A stretch of DNA of 64,000 nucleotides, taken from NCBI RefSeq assembly GCF_019352895.1, contig NZ_JAAAFX010000004.1, positions 1,046,714 to 1,110,713 of the forward strand. The letters run 5' to 3'. Below are positions 1 to 8,668 of this stretch, piece by piece (the first letter of the stretch is position 1; the number at the start of each line of letters is the position of its first letter). The notes below the pieces were generated by a model. The model saw only the letters and a program-made list of their open reading frames with translations. It did no database searches and was not told the DNA's origin. The stretch is from Variovorax boronicumulans. GTDB lineage: Bacteria > Pseudomonadota > Gammaproteobacteria > Burkholderiales > Burkholderiaceae_C. Made by a program: the position numbers and the translations under genes.

Positions 1-1
1 C

Positions 2-304
2 GTGAGCTACCTGCAGCGCGCGCAGCTGCGCCAGGGCGCCTACCGGCTGCCGCTCTCGGCCGCGCAGTACGCACGGCTGGTGGACCATGTGCGCGCCGCG
101 CTGCCTTCGGGCCGCGCGATCCCCATCGCCGGCGCGCACTACGACGCGCAGGACGCCTTCTACGAAGCCGAGGGCGGCTACAACCTCTTCGAGACCTGCA
201 ACACCTGGACCGGCCGCGGACTGCGGCGCGCGGGCGTCACGGTGAGCCGCTGGACGCCCTTCGACTTCAACGTGACCTGGCACCTCGCGCCGGCGACACC
301 CTGA
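2..304 (+). CDS. DUF2459 (TIGR02117-like) protein, C-terminal part
   Basis: The last 100 codons of a gene that begins before the window. The protein contains the motif YNLFETCNTWTGRGLR followed by WTPFDFN, which I recognise as the conserved C-terminal block of the DUF2459/TIGR02117 family (small, usually membrane-anchored proteins once noted near urease genes). The conserved Cys and the Asn-Thr-Trp pattern suggest an enzyme-like active site, but I know of no proven function. The start cannot be judged because the N-terminus is outside the window. It is convergent with the carbamoyltransferase gene, with about 10 bases between the stops. Confidence 0.75.
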   Translation: MSYLQRAQLRQGAYRLPLSAAQYARLVDHVRAALPSGRAIPIAGAHYDAQDAFYEAEGGYNLFETCNTWTGRGLRRAGVTVSRWTPFDFNVTWHLAPATP

Positions 305-314
305 GCGCGGTGGC

Positions 315-1595
315 TCAGTCCAGCCCGTCGAACTCCGCGTCGTCGGGCCCGATGTGCGCGGGCGAGCGCCAGCCCGCGTCGCGCATCGAGCGCGCCACCT
401 GGTGCTCGACGCCCATCAGCACCGCGAACAGCGCCATGCGCACCGGGATGCCGTTGTCGGTCTGGCGGAAGATCGCCAGCCGCGGGTCGTGGTTGAGGTC
501 GATGCTCAGGTCGTTCGCGCCCGGGCGGCCGTCGCGCGGCAGCGGGTGCATCAGGATGGTGTCGGGCTTGCAGACCCGGTCGACCAGCGCCTTGCAGACC
601 TGGAACTCGGGCGTGTAGCCCTCGATCTCCTCGCCCGCGAAGCGCTCCTTCTGGATCCGCGTGGCATAGACCACGTCGGCGCCGCGCAGGCCTTCCTCGA
701 GCGAGGGCGTCTGCTCGACCACGTGGCCGTTGCGCGCTACCAGGTCGACCAGGTAAGCCGGCATCTCCAGCGAGGGCGGCGCGATCAGCGTGAACTTCAG
801 CCCGCGGTACAGCGCCAGCAGCCGGATCAGCGAATGCACCGTGCGGCCGTACTTGAGGTCGCCCACCATCGCCACGTGCGTGCCGTCGACCAGCTTGCCC
901 ATGCGCGAGAACTCGCGCTGGATGGTGTAGAGGTCGAGGATGGCCTGGCTCGGGTGCTCGCCCGGGCCGTCGCCGGCGTTGATGACCGGGATGTTGGTGG
1001 CGCGCGCGAACTCGGCCACCGAGCCCTGCTCGGGATGGCGCACCACCAGCGCATCGACGTAGCCGCTCATCACGCGGCTGGTGTCGTAGATCGACTCGCC
1101 CTTGGCCATCGACGAGAAGGTGAAGCCGGTGGTGTCGCAGACCGTGCCGCCCAGCCGGCAGAAGGCCGCGCCGAAGCTCACGCGGGTGCGGGTGCTGGCC
1201 TCGAAGAACAGGCTGCCCAGCACCGCGCCCTCGAGCACGCGCGAGACCTTCTGGCGCCGCGCGATGGGCTGCATCACGTCGGCCACCTGGAACAGGTCCT
1301 CGAGGCTGTCGCGGTTGAACTGCGCCACCGACAGCAGGTGCGGCCGGCCCTCGGCCGCGATGCGCTGGCCCAGCGGGCGGGCGTCGGCGCCCGAGGCCGG
1401 CAGGGCCTCGCGCTGCAGGATCTCGGCGACGAACTTGCCCACCATCTCGGGCATGGCGCGCGATTCGCCGGAGTCGGCTGGCAGCAGCCAGGTGTCGAGG
1501 GCTCGTCGGCGCACGCCCAGCCGTTCGGAGAAGGCGTCGCGGGTGAGGTTGAGGCGACGCATGGCGTCGCGCAGGATGTCTTGTTGCTGGCTCAT
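315..1595 (-). CDS. pyrB: Aspartate carbamoyltransferase with N-terminal HTH-like extension
   Basis: Joins carbamoyl phosphate to aspartate, the first committed step of pyrimidine synthesis, in the cytoplasm. Residues 134-138 are STRTR (carbamoyl-phosphate loop), SSMAKGES with Lys165 matches the 80s loop of the E. coli enzyme, and HPSQ, GRTVHS, TRIQKER and HPLPR follow in the expected order, so the catalytic set looks complete. The protein is about 426 residues against roughly 310 for the E. coli catalytic chain. The extra N-terminal 90 residues (LNLTRDAFSERLGVRRRALDTW region, residues 16-36) read like an XRE-type helix-turn-helix. I chose the ATG at 1595 because the HTH starts right after it; in-frame GTG at 1625 and ATG at 1622 are alternatives. 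No pyrI or pyrC lies beside it. Enzyme identity is sure; a DNA-binding role is inference. Confidence 0.93.
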   Translation of the reverse strand: MSQQQDILRDAMRRLNLTRDAFSERLGVRRRALDTWLLPADSGESRAMPEMVGKFVAEILQREALPASGADARPLGQRIAAEGRPHLLSVAQFNRDSLEDLFQVADVMQPIARRQKVSRVLEGAVLGSLFFEASTRTRVSFGAAFCRLGGTVCDTTGFTFSSMAKGESIYDTSRVMSGYVDALVVRHPEQGSVAEFARATNIPVINAGDGPGEHPSQAILDLYTIQREFSRMGKLVDGTHVAMVGDLKYGRTVHSLIRLLALYRGLKFTLIAPPSLEMPAYLVDLVARNGHVVEQTPSLEEGLRGADVVYATRIQKERFAGEEIEGYTPEFQVCKALVDRVCKPDTILMHPLPRDGRPGANDLSIDLNHDPRLAIFRQTDNGIPVRMALFAVLMGVEHQVARSMRDAGWRSPAHIGPDDAEFDGLD

Positions 1596-1671
1596 GGGCG
1601 CGAAATATACGCCATGAGCCATCACTTCACATCAAAATTTACGCATTGCGCACACTTTAAACTGCAGCCGG

Positions 1672-2703
1672 TCAAAGCTTGGGCACGCCGCCCTGCCACT
1701 GCGGCCAGTTCGCCACGATGTGGTCGACCACGCGGCTGCCCACCTTCTCGATGTTCTCCACCGTCTCGGCAAAGCCGCCGGCGGTCTCGCCCGGGGCCGG
1801 GTCCAGGTGCTGCAGCGTGGTTTCCTTCGGGTTGCCCTGGTCGAAGTTGACCGCGCCGCGCAGGCTCATCACGCGGTCGGTCCCGTGGGTGCGGTTGATC
1901 ACCAGCGTGATCGCGGCCGCTTCCATCTCGGTGATCACGTAGTCGTCGGCGCCATAGAGCTTGGCGATGTACTGCGCCTGGTTCGACATGCCCGGGCCGT
2001 GGAAGAAGGTGTCGCCGGTCATGTGGGTGCCGGTGCCGACGAAGGGCGCGCGGCGGGCCGCGGCGTCTGGGTAGCGCAGGCGGTAGGTGCGGGCGCTGTC
2101 CGAATCCTTGAGCGGCGTGTCGCCCGAGAGCTTCATGGCCCAGCCGACCAGCGCCGGGTTGAGCTGGAAGCGGCGGTAGTTCTCGTAGCCCTTGCGCGGC
2201 ATGAAGGTCGGCTCGCCCGGCTTGTTCTCTTCGGGCGCCCAGCGGTGGCCGAGGTCGTAGTCGACCAGCCAGGTGGCCCAGTTGACCTCGCCGATGGTGC
2301 CGCGCGAAGGCGGCGTGCCGGCCACGCCCGAGATCACGTAGTAGGCCTGCGAGAAGTCGAAGGCCGGGTTCAGCAGGATGGCCTGCATCGACGAGGACGA
2401 ATTGACCTTGCCCATGCCCAGCACCGCGCCGCAGACGCCGTCAACGTTGCAGTACACGGGCTGCAGCGCGCCGGGCACGGTGACCGGCTTGGCGTCCTTC
2501 CAGTAGCGCTCGTACCAGTGCTGGAACTCGCCCGCGCGGTCGCCGGTGTTCTGGCCGATCTCGAACATGGCGGCCACGAAGACCTTGACGCGGACCGGCG
2601 CCGCGGCGGTAGGGGTCGAGGGCGTGGAGGCGCAGCCGGCGGAGACGGCGGCGGCCATGAGCAGCGCGGGCCAGCGCGCGCGGGACAGGAAGGAGACGGA
2701 CAT
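1672..2703 (-). CDS. NUP-family (purine nucleoside permease-like) lipoprotein
   Basis: About 343 residues with a lipoprotein signal ending in a VSAGC lipobox, then a mature domain that I recognise as the NUP family (PF06516), named for a Candida purine nucleoside permease. Family-like segments are VRVKVFVAAMFEIGQN, VISGVAGTPPSRGTIG and ITEMEAAAITLVI; the last resembles the MExxA signature of nucleoside phosphorylases. It has no run of membrane helices, so it is not a classical permease. A periplasmic nucleoside-binding or cleaving protein fits better, which is inference. The ATG at 2703 directly precedes the signal peptide; an in-frame start 24 bases upstream is possible. It is divergent from the topoisomerase gene. 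Confidence 0.85.
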   Translation of the reverse strand: MSVSFLSRARWPALLMAAAVSAGCASTPSTPTAAAPVRVKVFVAAMFEIGQNTGDRAGEFQHWYERYWKDAKPVTVPGALQPVYCNVDGVCGAVLGMGKVNSSSSMQAILLNPAFDFSQAYYVISGVAGTPPSRGTIGEVNWATWLVDYDLGHRWAPEENKPGEPTFMPRKGYENYRRFQLNPALVGWAMKLSGDTPLKDSDSARTYRLRYPDAAARRAPFVGTGTHMTGDTFFHGPGMSNQAQYIAKLYGADDYVITEMEAAAITLVINRTHGTDRVMSLRGAVNFDQGNPKETTLQHLDPAPGETAGGFAETVENIEKVGSRVVDHIVANWPQWQGGVPKL

Positions 2704-2846
2704 GGTGGGGCTTTCGAAAGGAATCATGGAAGTCTAAGAGGCAGGGAAAGAGAACGGGCACGCCGCGCACCCGGCGCGTTTGCGGCGTCCTACATCCGCA
2801 CGACGCGGCGAGCCGCATCGTGGCGCCACTCATCCAAGCACATCAC

Positions 2847-4052
2847 ATGCCTACCGCTGCTTCCCTGCGCCCCGCCCCGCTCGCCAACGGACTGGTCTAC
2901 GTGAATCCGGAGATGCCCGGCCTGCGACGTTTTCGCCAGGGCGAGCACTTCCGCTTCAAGGATGCCAAGGGTCAATGGGTGCGCGATGCCGACGAGATCG
3001 CGCGCATCCGCAGCCTGGCGATCCCGCCGGCCTACACCGAGGTCTGGATCTGCCCGCTGCCCAACGGCCACCTGCAGGCCACCGGCCTCGACGCCCGGGG
3101 CCGCAAGCAGTACCGCTACCATCCCGACTGGCGCCTGCTCAAGGACGAGAGCAAGTTCGAGCGGCTCGAGGCCTTCGGCCGCGCGCTGCCGCGCATCCGC
3201 GCACGCGTGGCCCGCGACCTCGAGGGCGGCCCCCGTGCCGCACCGACGCGCGAGCGCGTGCTGGCCACGCTGGTGCGCCTGCTCGACACCACCTTCCTGC
3301 GCGTGGGCAACGAGGAATACGCGGCCAGCAACGGCTCCTACGGCCTGACCACCCTGCGCAACAAGCATGCGGCGGTGCGCGGCAGCGCACTCAAGCTGCG
3401 CTTTCGCGGCAAGAGCGGCGTGCAGCACGAGGCCGAGGTGGACGACCCGCGCGTGGCCCGGGTGGTGCGCGCCTGCCAGCAGCTGCCGGGCCAGGAACTG
3501 TTCCAGTACGTCGATGCCGAGGGCGCGCCGCACGGCCTGTCGTCGACCGACGTGAACGACTACCTGCGCGAGGCCGCGGGCGACAACTTCACGGCCAAGG
3601 ATTTCCGCACCTGGCACGGCACGGTGCAGGCGCTGGAGCTCACGCGCCTGGCCTGCGACCGCAACGGCGACGAAGCGGCCACGCCCGCGATGCGCTACAG
3701 CGCCAAGGAGATCGTGGCGGCGGTCGCGCGCCAGCTGGGCAACACGCCGGCCGTCTGCCGCAAGGCCTATGTGCACCCGGCCGTGCTCGCGCTCGGCGCC
3801 ACGCTGGCCAGCGATGCGGGCACGATGAGCGAGGTCTGGGAGAAGATCGCGGGACAGGCCAAGACCAGGCGCCGGCTCTATGCCGCCGAAGCGCGACTGC
3901 TGGCGTTTCTGACGGCCCATGGACGTAGGGCGACCCGCGAAGCCAGGAAGGCCTCGGCCGCCGGCACGCCACGGCGCCCCCGCCGTGCCAAGGCGACTCA
4001 GTCCGCCGCGAGCTTCAGCCGCACCGCATCGCGTTCGATGGTCAGTGCATAG
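2847..4052 (+). CDS. DNA topoisomerase IB (poxvirus/eukaryote type)
   Basis: Relaxes supercoils by single-strand cleavage through a 3'-phosphotyrosine link. The protein of about 401 residues has the bacterial TopIB layout: an N-terminal domain with IPPAYTEVWICP, then the catalytic domain with TFLRVGNEEY (Arg152), FRGKSG (Lys189), DFRTWHGT (Arg254, His257) and KAYVHP with the nucleophile Tyr308. All five catalytic positions are present. A basic tail of about 50 residues, rich in Arg, Lys and Ala, follows and may add DNA contacts. I prefer the ATG at 2847; a GTG at 2820 is in frame. The last 55 bases overlap the convergent kinase-like gene. Confidence 0.93.
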   Translation: MPTAASLRPAPLANGLVYVNPEMPGLRRFRQGEHFRFKDAKGQWVRDADEIARIRSLAIPPAYTEVWICPLPNGHLQATGLDARGRKQYRYHPDWRLLKDESKFERLEAFGRALPRIRARVARDLEGGPRAAPTRERVLATLVRLLDTTFLRVGNEEYAASNGSYGLTTLRNKHAAVRGSALKLRFRGKSGVQHEAEVDDPRVARVVRACQQLPGQELFQYVDAEGAPHGLSSTDVNDYLREAAGDNFTAKDFRTWHGTVQALELTRLACDRNGDEAATPAMRYSAKEIVAAVARQLGNTPAVCRKAYVHPAVLALGATLASDAGTMSEVWEKIAGQAKTRRRLYAAEARLLAFLTAHGRRATREARKASAAGTPRRPRRAKATQSAASFSRTASRSMVSA

Positions 4053-4678
4053 CCCAGGTCGTCGGCCAGCGATTGCAGCGCAATGGCGTCGATCGCCAGC
4101 ATGCGCGGCGCGCGGTGCGCACCGGCCATGACATCGGCCCCGTCGGCCTCGCCGGCCGTCACGCGCAACCACAGCGCGTCGTCGCCGTCGGCCGACACCG
4201 TGACCGTGCCGACATCGGTGGGCGTGTCGTGCAGGTAGCCCAGCGCGCCCAGGAACAGGTAGCGCAGCGCAGCGCCGGAGGGCCACTTGGGCTCATCGTC
4301 GCCGGGCGTCTGCAGCGACGCATCGACCTGCAGGTGGATGCCCTGCAGCTCGAAGGCGGCGCGCATCAGCCCGACGCCTTGGGTCACCAGGGCATGCCGC
4401 GTGATGCCTTCGTCGTCGATGGCGAGTTCCCAATCGCGCAGCGAGCGAACCGCGTTCACCAGCTCGGCGATCTGGCTGTCGATCAGCGTCACGCGTTGTT
4501 CACAGACCATCGGGTCGATGGTCGGCGACGCCACCTGGCGCCGCAGCATCAGCAGCCCCATGCGCATCACCGACACCGGCCCCGTCATGTCGTGGCGCAG
4601 TGCCGGCAGGGCCCGGATGAGCAGTTCGTGGCGAACGCCCGCAGCGATCCAGCTGCGCGCGCCGGGCGAGGCTTTCAT
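3998..4678 (-). CDS. Histidine kinase-like protein with degenerate ATP-binding half
   Basis: A 226-residue soluble protein with no membrane segment or sensor domain. Near its N-terminus the segment LRHDMTGPVSVMRMGLLML (His29) resembles the phosphoacceptor helix of a HisKA domain. The expected second half, an ATP-binding HATPase domain, is poor: where the N box should be there is ALRYLFLGALGYLHD without the conserved Asn, and no clear G1 or G2 glycine box is visible. It may therefore be a dimeric histidine phosphotransferase of the Spo0B/ChpT kind rather than a kinase. It follows the response regulator with an ATGA overlap, so the two are translationally coupled. Its 3' end overlaps the topoisomerase gene by 55 bases. 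Confidence 0.72.
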   Translation of the reverse strand: MKASPGARSWIAAGVRHELLIRALPALRHDMTGPVSVMRMGLLMLRRQVASPTIDPMVCEQRVTLIDSQIAELVNAVRSLRDWELAIDDEGITRHALVTQGVGLMRAAFELQGIHLQVDASLQTPGDDEPKWPSGAALRYLFLGALGYLHDTPTDVGTVTVSADGDDALWLRVTAGEADGADVMAGAHRAPRMLAIDAIALQSLADDLGYALTIERDAVRLKLAAD

Positions 4679-5040
4679 GAAGAGGAGGCCGAGGCGCCGC
4701 GGGCCATCTCGAGGATGCGATCCAGCGCATCGAAGTCGATGGGCTTTTGCAGGTGGTGGTCGAAAAGACCGGGGGTGCCGGAGGCCTCGCGCGAGGACAG
4801 GCCCGTGACCGCCACCAGCAGCGGGGGGTGCGTGCGGTCGCGCAGTTGGCGCGCAACCTCGGTGCCCGGCAGATCGGGCAGGGTGATGTCGATCAGCGCC
4901 ACGTCGAAGGACTCGTTGGCGCAGACCGCCAGGGCCTCCCGGGCCGAATAGGTGCAGCGCGCGCTGTGATCCTGCAGCGACAGCAGTTCCTGCAGCAGAT
5001 CGGCAGCGGCTTCGTTGTCATCAACGATCAACACATTCAC
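4675..5040 (-). CDS. Single-domain response regulator
   Basis: A CheY-like receiver of about 121 residues and nothing else. It has the acidic pair in MNVLIVDDNE (Asp7, Asp8), the phosphoacceptor Asp51 in ALIDITLP, Thr84 in AVTGLSS and the conserved Lys in LQKPID. The reading frame is open far upstream, but homology begins exactly at the GTG at 5040, so I chose that start. With no output domain it must act by protein contact or as a phosphate relay. It is the first gene of a two-gene unit with the kinase-like protein, and its stop overlaps that gene's ATG. Confidence 0.85.
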   Translation of the reverse strand: MNVLIVDDNEAAADLLQELLSLQDHSARCTYSAREALAVCANESFDVALIDITLPDLPGTEVARQLRDRTHPPLLVAVTGLSSREASGTPGLFDHHLQKPIDFDALDRILEMARGASASSS

Positions 5041-5108
5041 GGCAGTGTTCCAGAAATAAATGTCACCTAGTATCGACGTAGCCCCCTCCGGGACCTGTAG
5101 GAGCAAGC

Positions 5109-5966
5109 CTACTGACGCGCCGTTCGTGCGTTGAGCGGCAGGGTCTGCGGCCAGCTGGTACGAAATGGATTGATGTCCAGTCCACCGCGACGCGTGTAGC
5201 GCGCGTACACGGCCAGCTTGGTCGGACGGCAACGTTCCCAGATGTCACGGAACATGCGCTCGGCACAGGGCTCGTGGAATTCGTTGTGGTTGCGAAAGCT
5301 CACGATGTAGGCCAGCAGCCCCGCCTGGTCGATGGCCGGACCGCTGTAGCGGATCTGCACGCTGCCCCAGTCGGGCTGGCCCGTGACCAGGCAATTGCTC
5401 TTGAGCAGCCGGCTGGTCAGCGTCTCGGTGACGGCCGGCTGGCTGGCGTCGCTGGTCAGCAGTTCGGGCGCGGGCTGGTAGCGCGTGCACTCGATGTCGA
5501 GGCGGTCCAGGTCGAGGCCGTCGAGTTCGTGCACCGGCTCGCGGTCGAACAGCTCCGGCGTCAGCAGCTTCACGCCGATGCCGCCACTGCGTCCGCTGCC
5601 GCGCCAGGCCGCCTCGGACAGGTCGGCGCGCAGCGTGTCGCGCACCGCGTCCAGGTCGGCGAAGACGCTGTTGTTGAAGCTGTTGAGGTAGAGCTTGAAG
5701 GACTTGCTCTCGATGATGTGGGGCGTCTCGCAGGGCACGGTGATGTGCGCGATCGCGACCTGCGGCTTGCCGCGCGGGTTGAGCCAGCTCAGCTCGAAGG
5801 CCGTCCAGAGGTCGGCGCCGAAGAAGGGCAGCGCGTCGTCGGCGATGCCCATGGCGGCGCGCTGGGTGGCGCGCGCGATGGGAAACAGCAGCGTGGGGTC
5901 GTAGCGGTCGGCGTAGGCCGAGCTGCGGCCCAGCTGGGATTGTTCGGGGGTGTTGTCGAGGCTCAT
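5109..5966 (-). CDS. queF: NADPH-dependent 7-cyano-7-deazaguanine reductase (preQ0 reductase)
   Basis: Reduces preQ0 to preQ1 in queuosine synthesis. At 285 residues it is the long, two-domain bacterial form (the E. coli enzyme has 282). The nucleophile is Cys192 in [12 protein letters not shown], with the partner Asp at 199, and the QueF signature runs through [14 protein letters not shown]. The C-terminal FHEPCAERM and GGLDINPFR segments are also typical. It is the last gene of a minus-strand row (yaaA, oxygenase, hydrolase, queF); the gap to the hydrolase gene upstream is 10 bases, so co-transcription is likely. Confidence 0.96.
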   Translation of the reverse strand: MSLDNTPEQSQLGRSSAYADRYDPTLLFPIARATQRAAMGIADDALPFFGADLWTAFELSWLNPRGKPQVAIAHITVPCETPHIIESKSFKLYLNSFNNSVFADLDAVRDTLRADLSEAAWRGSGRSGGIGVKLLTPELFDREPVHELDGLDLDRLDIECTRYQPAPELLTSDASQPAVTETLTSRLLKSNCLVTGQPDWGSVQIRYSGPAIDQAGLLAYIVSFRNHNEFHEPCAERMFRDIWERCRPTKLAVYARYTRRGGLDINPFRTSWPQTLPLNARTARQ

Positions 5967-5976
5967 GGGGTGTCTT

Positions 5977-6885
5977 TTAGGCGGATTGCGTTTCTTGCGA
6001 CGCCTGGAGGAAAGGAACCATGTGCGCGAGCAGGACTTCGGCCAGCCGCGGCGACAGGTCGTGGCCCATGCCGGGAATCGCGACGAACTGCGCGCCCGGG
6101 ATGCGCCGCGCGGTGTCCTGGCCGCAGGCGAAGGGCACCAGCGGGTCGGCGTCGCCGTGGATCACCAGCGTCGGGCAGGCGATGCGCGCCAGCAGCCGTT
6201 CGCGGCCGCTGTCGGCGGCCACCGCGGTCATCTGGCGCACCAGGCCGTGCGGGCGGTAGGCGCGGCGCAGTGCGCGGACGAGGCGTTCACGCAGCGCGGT
6301 CTCGTCGGGCGGATAGGCCGGGCCGGCGATCAGCCGCACCAGCTGCATGCTGTGGTGCACGCGCGCCGCCTCGTCGCGCGCCAGCGGCCGGCGCAGCGAC
6401 AGCGCCATCACGTCGCGGCGCGGGCCGGGCAGGCCGCGCGCACCGCTGGAACTCATCAGGCTGACCAGGCTGGCCACGCGCTGCGGCGCGGTGGCGGCCA
6501 TGCGCTGGGCGATCATGCCGCCCATCGAGGCGCCGATCACGTGGGCGCGCTGCACGCCCAGCGCATCGAGCACGCCGATCGCGTCGTCGGCCATGTCCTG
6601 GATCGCGTAGGCCGAGCGCACCGGCAGGCGCAGCTGGAAACGCAGCCCCTGCCACAGCAGGTTGCCGGTGCCGGCCGCGTCGAAGTGCTGGCTCAGGCCG
6701 GCGTCTCGGTTGTCGTGGCGCAGCACCCGGAAGCCGGCGTCGACCAGCGACTGCACGAAGCTGTCGGGCCAGGCGATCAGCTGCATGCCCAGGCCCATGA
6801 TCAGCAGGACCACGGGACGGTCCGGGTCGCCACCGTCGCCGCTGTCCTCGACCTCGATGCCGATGCCGTTGGCGCGCACCTTCAT
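5977..6885 (-). CDS. Alpha/beta-hydrolase fold protein
   Basis: A 302-residue cytoplasmic serine hydrolase. The nucleophile elbow is GASMGG with Ser120, and the rest of the triad is likely Asp247 in HGDADPLVP and His275 in [23 protein letters not shown] near the N-terminus supplies the oxyanion region. The sequence between strand 6 and the lid is Arg-rich. Substrate cannot be read from the sequence: esterases, lactonases and C-C hydrolases share this pattern. It sits 16 bases after the oxygenase stop and 10 bases before queF, which suggests one transcript but not necessarily one pathway. Confidence 0.85.
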   Translation of the reverse strand: MKVRANGIGIEVEDSGDGGDPDRPVVLLIMGLGMQLIAWPDSFVQSLVDAGFRVLRHDNRDAGLSQHFDAAGTGNLLWQGLRFQLRLPVRSAYAIQDMADDAIGVLDALGVQRAHVIGASMGGMIAQRMAATAPQRVASLVSLMSSSGARGLPGPRRDVMALSLRRPLARDEAARVHHSMQLVRLIAGPAYPPDETALRERLVRALRRAYRPHGLVRQMTAVAADSGRERLLARIACPTLVIHGDADPLVPFACGQDTARRIPGAQFVAIPGMGHDLSPRLAEVLLAHMVPFLQASQETQSA

Positions 6886-6901
6886 GGCCGGGCCTTGCGA
6901 T

Positions 6902-7747
6902 TCATATGAACTCGCGCTCGCGCAGCCACTTGGTCGCGACCCACTTCTCGCCTTCGAGCACCGGCGCGCCGCCGTGCAGCGTGCGGGTGTCGGGATGGGG
7001 CCGGTCGTAGCTGAAGAAGACGCCGGTGCCGCGCTTGGGCGCGACCTCGAGCCCGACGTCGGGGAAGGTCGTGGCCCCGCCCTTCGCCGGCTCCTGCAGG
7101 TACATCACGAGCGTGCCCACGCGCTGGCCGCCGCGCCGCAGGATGGTCGGCGTGCCGGGCTCGGCCGGATCGAAGTAGTCGTAGTGCGGCCGGTACTGGG
7201 CGCCGGGCCCGTAGCGCAGCACCTGCAGCCCTTCGCCGAACACCAGCGGCCAGTTCAGCAGTGCGGCGATGCGCTGCTCGATGCGCGCCACCACCTCGGT
7301 CTCGCCGCGCTCGAAGAACATGCCGTCGCTGGTGCGGTCGACGTTGAGCACCTCGCCGCCGGTCTGGGTCTCGACCGTGAGCGAACGCGCCAGCCGCTTG
7401 CGCGCGCTGGCGATCAGCGCATCGCACTCCTCGTCGGCCAGCAGGTCGCCGAACACCACCACGCGCGGATGCGCCAGCGTGTGCAGCACATGCACCCGGC
7501 GGTCGCCGGCGTCGAGGTAGAGCGGCGAGCCGTCGAGGTCGGGCCAGGGCATGGCCCGCGCGGTGCCGGTCACCGTCACCGGCGCGACGTCGGCAGCGCC
7601 GCGTTCGATCTCGGCCAGCGCGGCATCGGTGGTCGCCTCCTGCCAGCCGGCCATGTGCATGGATGTGCGCAGCGCGGCCACGGAATGGCCGGCGGACAGC
7701 TGGGCCACGACCCAGGCGCGCAATTCGGGGGTGACGGGTTGCGTCAT
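6902..7747 (-). CDS. 2-oxoglutarate/Fe(II)-dependent prolyl 4-hydroxylase-like oxygenase
   Basis: A 281-residue non-haem iron oxygenase. The iron ligands are His188 and Asp190 in QYRPHYDYF and His258 in TRTLHGG; Lys268 in EGEKWVATKW would bind 2-oxoglutarate. This is the arrangement of the P4Hc (prolyl 4-hydroxylase alpha-like) family. The first 75 residues form a separate small helical region (LRAWVVAQLSAGHSVAALR) that may bind a protein partner. The ATG at 7747 is supported by a strong GAGGAGG ribosome site just upstream; the open frame reaches further but without homology. Substrate is unknown; a protein proline or a free amino acid are both possible. It begins 10 bases after yaaA. Confidence 0.88.
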   Translation of the reverse strand: MTQPVTPELRAWVVAQLSAGHSVAALRTSMHMAGWQEATTDAALAEIERGAADVAPVTVTGTARAMPWPDLDGSPLYLDAGDRRVHVLHTLAHPRVVVFGDLLADEECDALIASARKRLARSLTVETQTGGEVLNVDRTSDGMFFERGETEVVARIEQRIAALLNWPLVFGEGLQVLRYGPGAQYRPHYDYFDPAEPGTPTILRRGGQRVGTLVMYLQEPAKGGATTFPDVGLEVAPKRGTGVFFSYDRPHPDTRTLHGGAPVLEGEKWVATKWLREREFI

Positions 7748-7757
7748 CGCATCCTCC

Positions 7758-8540
7758 TCAGGTCTTCCTTCTGAACACCAGCCTTTCAGGCAGCGAGACG
7801 GCTGCGTCGAAGGCATACCCTTCCAGGTCGAACTTCTCCAGCGCCTTGGGCGTGACCGCCTTGTGCAGCACGGCCCAGCGCGCCATCAGGCCGCGGGCCC
7901 GCTTGGCATAGAAGCTCACGATCTTGTACTGGCCGCCCTTGCCTTCCTGGAACACGCATTCGACCACGCGCGCCTTGAGCACCTTGCGATCGACCGACTT
8001 GAAGTACTCCTGCGACGCGAGGTTGATCACCACCGGCGTGAGGTCGGCCGCCAGCCGCTCGTTGAGATGGGCGGCGATGCGCGCGCCCCAGAAGGCATAG
8101 AGGTCCTTGCCATGGCGGTTGGCCAGCTGCGTGCCCATCTCCAGGCGATAGGGCTGCAGCCGGTCGAGCGGGCGCAGCACGCCGTAGAGGCCGCTGAGGA
8201 TGCAGACGTGGTCCTGGGCCCAGTCGAGCTGCCTGGCCGTCAGGGTCCTGGCATCGAGGCCGCCGTACACGTCGCCGTCGAAGGCCAGCGCGGCCTGGCG
8301 CGCGTTCTTCTCGGTGCCCCTGGACGACCAGGCGGCGTAGCGGGTGACGTTGAGCGTCGACAGCTTGTCCGACAGGTGCATCAGCTCGGCGATCTGCTGC
8401 GGCGACTGCTGGCGCAGCAGGCCGATCAGTTCGGCGGCCGGGCCGCGCGGGCCCTCGAAGACGGGCTGGGTGGCGGGGAGTCCTTCGGGAAGGGGGCTGT
8501 CGTAGTCGAGCGACTTGGCGGGCGAGAGCAGGAAAAGCAT
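7758..8540 (-). CDS. yaaA: Peroxide stress protein YaaA (DUF328/UPF0246)
   Basis: A 260-residue cytoplasmic protein that in E. coli limits iron-driven oxidative damage during hydrogen peroxide stress and binds DNA. The family start MLFLLSPAKSLDY is intact and fixes the ATG at 8540, and the conserved SGLYGVLRPLDRLQPYRLEMG block and the C-terminal FYAKRARGLMARW are present. It is the first gene of the minus-strand row with the iron-dependent oxygenase. An iron-handling protein preceding an iron enzyme is suggestive but may be chance. It is divergent from valS with 128 bases between starts. Confidence 0.95.
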   Translation of the reverse strand: MLFLLSPAKSLDYDSPLPEGLPATQPVFEGPRGPAAELIGLLRQQSPQQIAELMHLSDKLSTLNVTRYAAWSSRGTEKNARQAALAFDGDVYGGLDARTLTARQLDWAQDHVCILSGLYGVLRPLDRLQPYRLEMGTQLANRHGKDLYAFWGARIAAHLNERLAADLTPVVINLASQEYFKSVDRKVLKARVVECVFQEGKGGQYKIVSFYAKRARGLMARWAVLHKAVTPKALEKFDLEGYAFDAAVSLPERLVFRRKT

Positions 8541-8668
8541 GGCCGGAATTATGGGCGCGGCCCGCGACACGCCCGGGTCCGCCCTGAAGGGCCCGGGTAA
8601 AATTGCGGGCTTCCCCATCTTCTGTCAGCGACGGCCCCGAAGAGGTGCCGTTCGCCCTTCATCACGCC

